Assembly: GCA_947489325.1 (NCBI GenBank)
Contig: CANLDA010000002.1
Coordinates: forward strand, 248,001 to 312,000
Length of the DNA: 64,000 nucleotides
Reading direction: 5' to 3'
Source: an uncultured Paracoccaceae bacterium
Lineage (GTDB): Bacteria > Pseudomonadota > Alphaproteobacteria > Rhodobacterales > Rhodobacteraceae
In this document: positions 61,350 through 64,000 of the stretch, one piece after another
Position numbering within the stretch: position 1 is the first letter of the stretch
Layout: each line of letters starts with the position of its first letter
Position numbers and translations under genes: made by a program
Notes under the pieces: model-generated
What the model was told of the DNA's origin: nothing
Seen by the model: only the letters and a program-made list of their open reading frames with translations
Databases searched by the model: none

Positions 61350-61983
61350 CGACAAGATTTTCGTTGTCTTCACCGGATACCCTTAATAGCAGTCGTTGAT
61401 AGCGAAGGTTGATGGGCTCTTTCAGGTGTGAAATCCTGGGAACATGAAGGGTTTGTATTGATATATCGATTTCTTTGTTGGACATCTGTGAATACCCTTG
61501 AATTATTTGCATGCGTTTTTTCTCGTTTGAGAATGTGTTCATAGCCTCCTGAAAGAAACGCCTTGCGATTATGCCAGTTTGCTTAGTCGCAAGGCTTTTC
61601 CGACCAAGCCTGTATAGTAAAAGTTTTTTGTCCGTGGGTTTCGGCAGTGTATAAACATCAAAATGATCAGAAACATGATCAAGGCAAGAGAGTGATTTAT
61701 CGCCGATCTCCCATGAGGCAATCAGATCATTAAAGGATGGTTTGCCTAGTGAATCTATTCCAAGCAGGTGACTGATATCTGCACCTATTGTTTCGCATAC
61801 TTTTGCAAGAGAAATAGCGCCGGGGCCGTGATCTTTCCCGGAACTTGTGCTTGGAGACAACCAAGAGTGAATTTGGCCTGAACTTAGGCCGGACATTTTG
61901 CTGGCTTGCCTATCGCTTTTGCAATCAGATTTATCCAACGCGTCGCGTAGCCTTCGCTGAAATTCAGATTTGCTTGCTGTCAT
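61327..61983 (-). CDS. HTH protein with unknown C-terminal domain
   Basis: 218 residues. N-terminus FQRRLRDALDKSDCKSDRQASKMSGLSSGQIHSWLSP is an XRE-like helix-turn-helix followed by AISLAKVCETIGADISHLLGI, as in Cro/CI proteins. The C-terminal 130 residues do not look like a LexA/CI peptidase. It may be a second repressor or a stress sensor of the immunity region. Confidence 0.7.
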   Translation of the reverse strand: MTASKSEFQRRLRDALDKSDCKSDRQASKMSGLSSGQIHSWLSPSTSSGKDHGPGAISLAKVCETIGADISHLLGIDSLGKPSFNDLIASWEIGDKSLSCLDHVSDHFDVYTLPKPTDKKLLLYRLGRKSLATKQTGIIARRFFQEAMNTFSNEKKRMQIIQGYSQMSNKEIDISIQTLHVPRISHLKEPINLRYQRLLLRVSGEDNENLVVNYSVPL

Positions 61984-62139
61984 CTTTGCGTCCAGAATTT
62001 TAGACGCTAGTTAGCTACACTTTGACTAATCGCGTCAAGGTTGTGAGTTGTGCATAAGTGGGGAAAGGTAGTGAACATTGCGTGATGATAGATTGACCTT
62101 GCTAATTGAGATATCAAGCAAGACAGGATTAACGATAGA

Positions 62140-62427
62140 CTATTGGGAAGCTTTGTTGATGTGCTTGTCCATCCAAGCCCTACGCACTGTGGCTGGCAAT
62201 GCATCAAAATTGCCAGCATATATGAAATCTAGTGACAGCCCGTATGTTTCTCGTAATGCAAGTGCTCCATCGAGCGACAAGCGAAACTGACCAGTTTCCC
62301 AATTTGCAAGCTGTGCGCGTTTTAAGCCAGCCCGTTCAGCATAATCGCCTTGAGAAAGACCTTCATAGTCTTTCCGGTGCCAGCGAATTCTATCGCCAAT
62401 ATCCGAAAATGGGTGTTCTGTAGACAT
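62140..62427 (-). CDS. XRE-family repressor, probable immunity regulator
   Basis: 95 residues: GDRIRWHRKDYEGLSQGDYAERAGLKRAQLANWETGQFRLSLDGALALRETYGLSLDFIY is a classical CI/Cro-type HTH. No autocleavage domain. No Shine-Dalgarno precedes ATG 62427; a promoter -10 (GATATT) ends six bases before it, so the mRNA is probably leaderless as for lambda cI from PRM. One operator lies inside that promoter, so it likely controls itself and the early promoters. Confidence 0.8.
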   Translation of the reverse strand: MSTEHPFSDIGDRIRWHRKDYEGLSQGDYAERAGLKRAQLANWETGQFRLSLDGALALRETYGLSLDFIYAGNFDALPATVRRAWMDKHINKASQ

Positions 62428-62432
62428 GGGTA

Positions 62433-62502
62433 AATATCGCCTGTCAAATTTTCTGACGCAATTGATGTTCGATTGACTTGACGAATGTCAAAATATTTGA
62501 CA
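62433..62502. promoter_or_regulatory. Right operator region with two more copies of the 17-bp site
   Basis: TGTCAAATTTTCTGACG (62442-62458) and TGTCAAAATATTTGACA (62486-62502) are the same palindrome family as the sites at 60585 and 60616. On the minus strand the first lies between TTGCGT (62461-62456) and GATATT (62438-62433), the repressor promoter. The second lies just upstream of the rightward Cro-like gene at 62507. Confidence 0.75.
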
Positions 62503-62506
62503 AATC

Positions 62507-62755
62507 ATGTGCATGAACATGAAAGTCAAAACTCTCTTTAACGAATTGCGAGCTGCTGGTGTGGAAGATCATCGGCTTTGTAAGCTGCTTGAGATTGGCC
62601 CTTCTGCGTTGCGTTCCGCACGCACCAGCGTTGCTATATCTGGGCGTTGGTATGGACCATTAAAGCAACTTGCAGATGCTAATCACGTAGCATGCCCAAT
62701 GGATGCATTTTCGTGGTCTGGGCAATTACTTGATCCTGAAAAGGGTGCAGCATGA
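62507..62755 (+). CDS. Cro-like regulator, first gene of the rightward early operon
   Basis: 82 residues: MCMNMKVKTLFNELRAAGVEDHRLCKLLEIGPSALRSARTSVAISGRWYGPLKQLADANHVACPMDAFSW. The RLCKLLEIGPSALRSAR segment fits a short HTH, and the GRWYGPLKxLA...CPxxAFxW tail recurs in phage Cro-like proteins of alphaproteobacteria (from memory, not checked). No clear ribosome site precedes ATG 62507; ATG 62519 is also possible. It reads away from the repressor, as cro does. Its stop overlaps the next tiny ORF (ATGA). Confidence 0.65.
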   Translation: MCMNMKVKTLFNELRAAGVEDHRLCKLLEIGPSALRSARTSVAISGRWYGPLKQLADANHVACPMDAFSWSGQLLDPEKGAA

Positions 62756-62847
62756 TCGGTCCTTTTTGTTGTTCTGGTCATTTCTCATGCCCACAATGTG
62801 TCACGCCTAAGTGCGTGCGCATAGGAAACGAGGTTTCCCATGCCTGA
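62752..62847 (+). CDS. 31-residue Cys-rich small protein
   Basis: ATG 62752 overlaps the previous stop (ATGA) and has AAGGGTGCAGC upstream. The product MIGPFCCSGHFSCPQCVTPK... has CC-x5-CPxC, which could bind zinc. The stop overlaps the next start by eight bases. Tight coupling on both sides supports translation. Confidence 0.5.
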   Translation: MIGPFCCSGHFSCPQCVTPKCVRIGNEVSHA

Positions 62848-63289
62848 TTTGCGCAAAATTTCCCGTGCCAATATGAAATCGATTGTCGACTGGTTTGGGT
62901 GTTTTGATGCTGTTGCTGAATCCATCAATGCCCGGTGGGGCGGGGGTGCCAGTAAGGGAACCATCAGTAAAAAGGTTTCGGGCACGCTGGATTGGACTCT
63001 GGCGGATGTCATTGCATTAGAGGATGCATCGGGGCGGTTTCCTGTGACGCGCTTGATGGCGCGTCGGCTGGAAGATCGTGTCGCCATGGCTGAAAATTCT
63101 CTGATGATCCAATCGGGCATCATTGCCAAGGAAAGCGGTGAAGCGATTTCAGCCATTCTTGCCGCAGAACAATCCTGCTGTGCTGATGAAAGGGCGCAAG
63201 CCATCAAGGAAATTGATGAGGCGATGCTGGCGTTGCGTCAGGCGCGCGCTCGTTTGGAAATGCATGCGCATGATGTGGGTGCGGAATGA
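62840..63289 (+). CDS. Phage regulatory or replication-control protein
   Basis: 149 residues behind AACGAGGTTTCCC. The middle reads like an HTH or CII-like fold: GASKGTISKKVSGTLDWTLADVIALEDASGRFPVTRLMARR, with a helical C-terminus (EAISAILAAEQSCCADERAQAIKEIDEAMLALRQARARLE). Position after a Cro-like gene fits a CII-type early regulator, but the family is not certain. Confidence 0.6.
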   Translation: MPDLRKISRANMKSIVDWFGCFDAVAESINARWGGGASKGTISKKVSGTLDWTLADVIALEDASGRFPVTRLMARRLEDRVAMAENSLMIQSGIIAKESGEAISAILAAEQSCCADERAQAIKEIDEAMLALRQARARLEMHAHDVGAE

Positions 63290-63456
63290 TGAATTGTGCT
63301 GATCTGAAACACGCGGGCGGGCGAGACCTTGCCTTTGTAGCCCATACCGTAGGGGGCGTGGGTGTCCGCAAGGTGTGCCTCCTTACCTCCCTGTTGGACT
63401 GGGCCGTGGGTAGCTGCTTGCCCCCACGGCCCCTTTTTTTGGGGGTGGTGGCATGA
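63286..63456 (+). CDS. Candidate 56-codon ORF spanning an intrinsic terminator
   Basis: ATG 63286 overlaps the previous stop, and its stop overlaps the next start (ATGA at 63453). The product starts MMNCADLKHAGGRDLAFVAH and has no known match. The last third is encoded by the terminator hairpin, so it may be a fortuitous open frame or a leader whose translation affects termination. Confidence 0.35.
   Translation: MMNCADLKHAGGRDLAFVAHTVGGVGVRKVCLLTSLLDWAVGSCLPPRPLFLGVVA
63401..63440 (+). terminator. Strong intrinsic terminator within the rightward early operon
   Basis: GGGCCGTGGG (63401-63410), 12-base loop, CCCACGGCCC (63423-63432), C, then seven T. Ten perfect GC-rich pairs. It lies between genes that otherwise overlap, like lambda tR1. 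Confidence 0.9.
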
Positions 63457-63761
63457 AAGGTTTCCAAAATGCATCGGTGCGAGGGGTTTTGCCTGTTGAC
63501 CCTAAAACTGGTCAGCAGGGCTTTAGCTTTGATCTGGAAGACGGTTCTATCGTTCGTTTGAAATTGGGCGTGGGGTGTGCTGCGACGCTTTCTGCTTTGA
63601 TCATTGAATACAGAGAAACTTACCAAGCTGACTTTGAAAGTGGGGCAACTTGCCAATCTTCAATGTCTTCGGGGAGTCCACATTCAGATGGATCGCCGCA
63701 GTCCGGCCAAAAAGTAGTGCCGCCAACCAAGTCTTCAAAAGCGGAGATTGGAAATGCATAA
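63453..63761 (+). CDS. Small phage protein of unknown function
   Basis: 102 residues. The first 60 residues (MKGFQNASVRGVLPVDPKTG, FDLEDGSIVRLKLGVGCAATLSALIIEYRETY) look like a folded beta-alpha module; the C-terminal 40 are Ser/Gly/Pro-rich. Start overlaps the preceding ORF stop. Could have a regulatory or replication role; unknown. Confidence 0.55.
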   Translation: MKGFQNASVRGVLPVDPKTGQQGFSFDLEDGSIVRLKLGVGCAATLSALIIEYRETYQADFESGATCQSSMSSGSPHSDGSPQSGQKVVPPTKSSKAEIGNA

Positions 63762-64000
63762 CTTCCAAGGTTGTCATCATCAAAAAACGCGCAATATCGA
63801 GCATTCTGTTTCCGTATCGACCACACCCCATGTCGGGTGGTGTGGTGAATATAATAACGATCCCAGTTCATATAATTTGGTCCCAAGTTTAAATGACACG
63901 TATTTTCCAGAGATACCTTGTGTAGTCAAATCTTCTGCGGTGTCCCCACGGGGCGTTTTTTCAAGAAGCCTCCGGAACCGTAAAAAGTATCGAGCGGCGA
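63754..64000 (+). CDS. Partial ORF running off the right edge
   Basis: ATG 63754 overlaps the previous stop by eight bases and the frame stays open for 82 codons to the window end (MHNFQGCHHQKTRNIEHSVS..., ending basic ...SRSLRNRKKYRAA). No domain is recognised. Coding status is uncertain because the end is not visible. Confidence 0.4.
   Translation, partial: MHNFQGCHHQKTRNIEHSVSVSTTPHVGWCGEYNNDPSSYNLVPSLNDTYFPEIPCVVKSSAVSPRGVFSRSLRNRKKYRAA

Noticed and set aside
63620-63886. 88-codon minus ORF near the right edge (MGPNYMNWDRYYIHH...)
   Set aside because: Composition looks protein-like, but it lacks a ribosome site, overlaps two coupled plus-strand frames and faces the operon; cannot be decided without downstream sequence or homologues.
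1-64000. CRISPR arrays, IS elements with terminal repeats, rRNA operon, replication origin
   Set aside because: No regularly spaced repeats, transposase genes or rRNA sequence seen; the DnaA-box pair at 7311 alone does not support an origin.

Overview
The window reads as the chromosome of a marine alphaproteobacterium of the Rhodobacterales (Roseobacter group). This is inferred from gene content and family resemblance, not from a marker phylogeny: a fabI/pdxH core block, a class II B12-dependent ribonucleotide reductase, a form I-like aerobic CO dehydrogenase operon, an arginase/ornithine cyclodeaminase/Lrp set, a 3-hydroxybutyrate dehydrogenase, an entericidin and a cobalamin riboswitch with DUF1636. 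No rRNA gene and no CRISPR array were seen.

Layout. 1-15256 is mostly housekeeping: a partial ppiD-like gene (cut by the left edge), LysE exporter, aminotransferase, acyltransferase, gpt and fabI on the minus strand; then pdxH, a double cold-shock protein, DUF192, tRNA-Pro, nrdJ (with DnaA-box-like and NrdR-box-like sites upstream and a structured 3' region) and a DEAD-box helicase on the plus strand, followed by a convergent Wzx-like flippase. 15291-30207 (minus) is the most striking locus: a 2541-residue highly reducing type I polyketide synthase with a C-terminal condensation-like domain, a free-standing condensation-fold acyltransferase, a PAPS sulfotransferase, an MMPL/RND exporter, a LolA-like periplasmic protein and an outer-membrane beta-barrel. 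The core genes overlap by 4-8 bases and end at a clear terminator. The parts list resembles the mycobacterial sulfolipid locus (Pks2, PapA, Stf0, MmpL8) with Gram-negative envelope delivery parts added; a sulfated polyketide-derived lipid is the inferred product.

30573-39217 (plus) is coxC-M-S-L-D-E-F-(33-codon ORF)-G for aerobic CO oxidation, starting with an MHYT-LytTR regulator and ending at a terminator. 39232-50963 holds accessory metabolism: a ThiE-like protein, a membrane alpha/beta hydrolase coupled to a cytochrome P450, a YejA-type binding protein coupled to an entericidin, a candidate sRNA, bdhA, ocd-arginase-Lrp, DsbB-DedA, tRNA-Leu, tRNA-Asn and an MBL hydrolase. A histidine kinase without an adjacent response regulator follows. 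A cobalamin riboswitch then leads into a small upstream ORF, an SD-masking hairpin and DUF1636. Next comes a very unusual 943-residue protein that joins a TadE/pilin-like N-terminus, a Ser/Gly/Thr linker and a class 3 lipase-like domain.

56078 to the right end is the left part of an integrated prophage-like element. It begins with a 3' tRNA fragment (candidate attL), an integrase and an excisionase-like gene. A leftward early operon includes a FtsK-gamma/GapR-like fusion. The immunity region carries four copies of a 17-bp operator, one of which exactly fills the spacer of a leftward promoter and another lies inside the spacer of a probably leaderless repressor promoter. A rightward operon of small overlapping genes follows. 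A strong intrinsic terminator lies inside each early operon, suggesting antitermination. The element and its presumed intact tRNA continue beyond the window.
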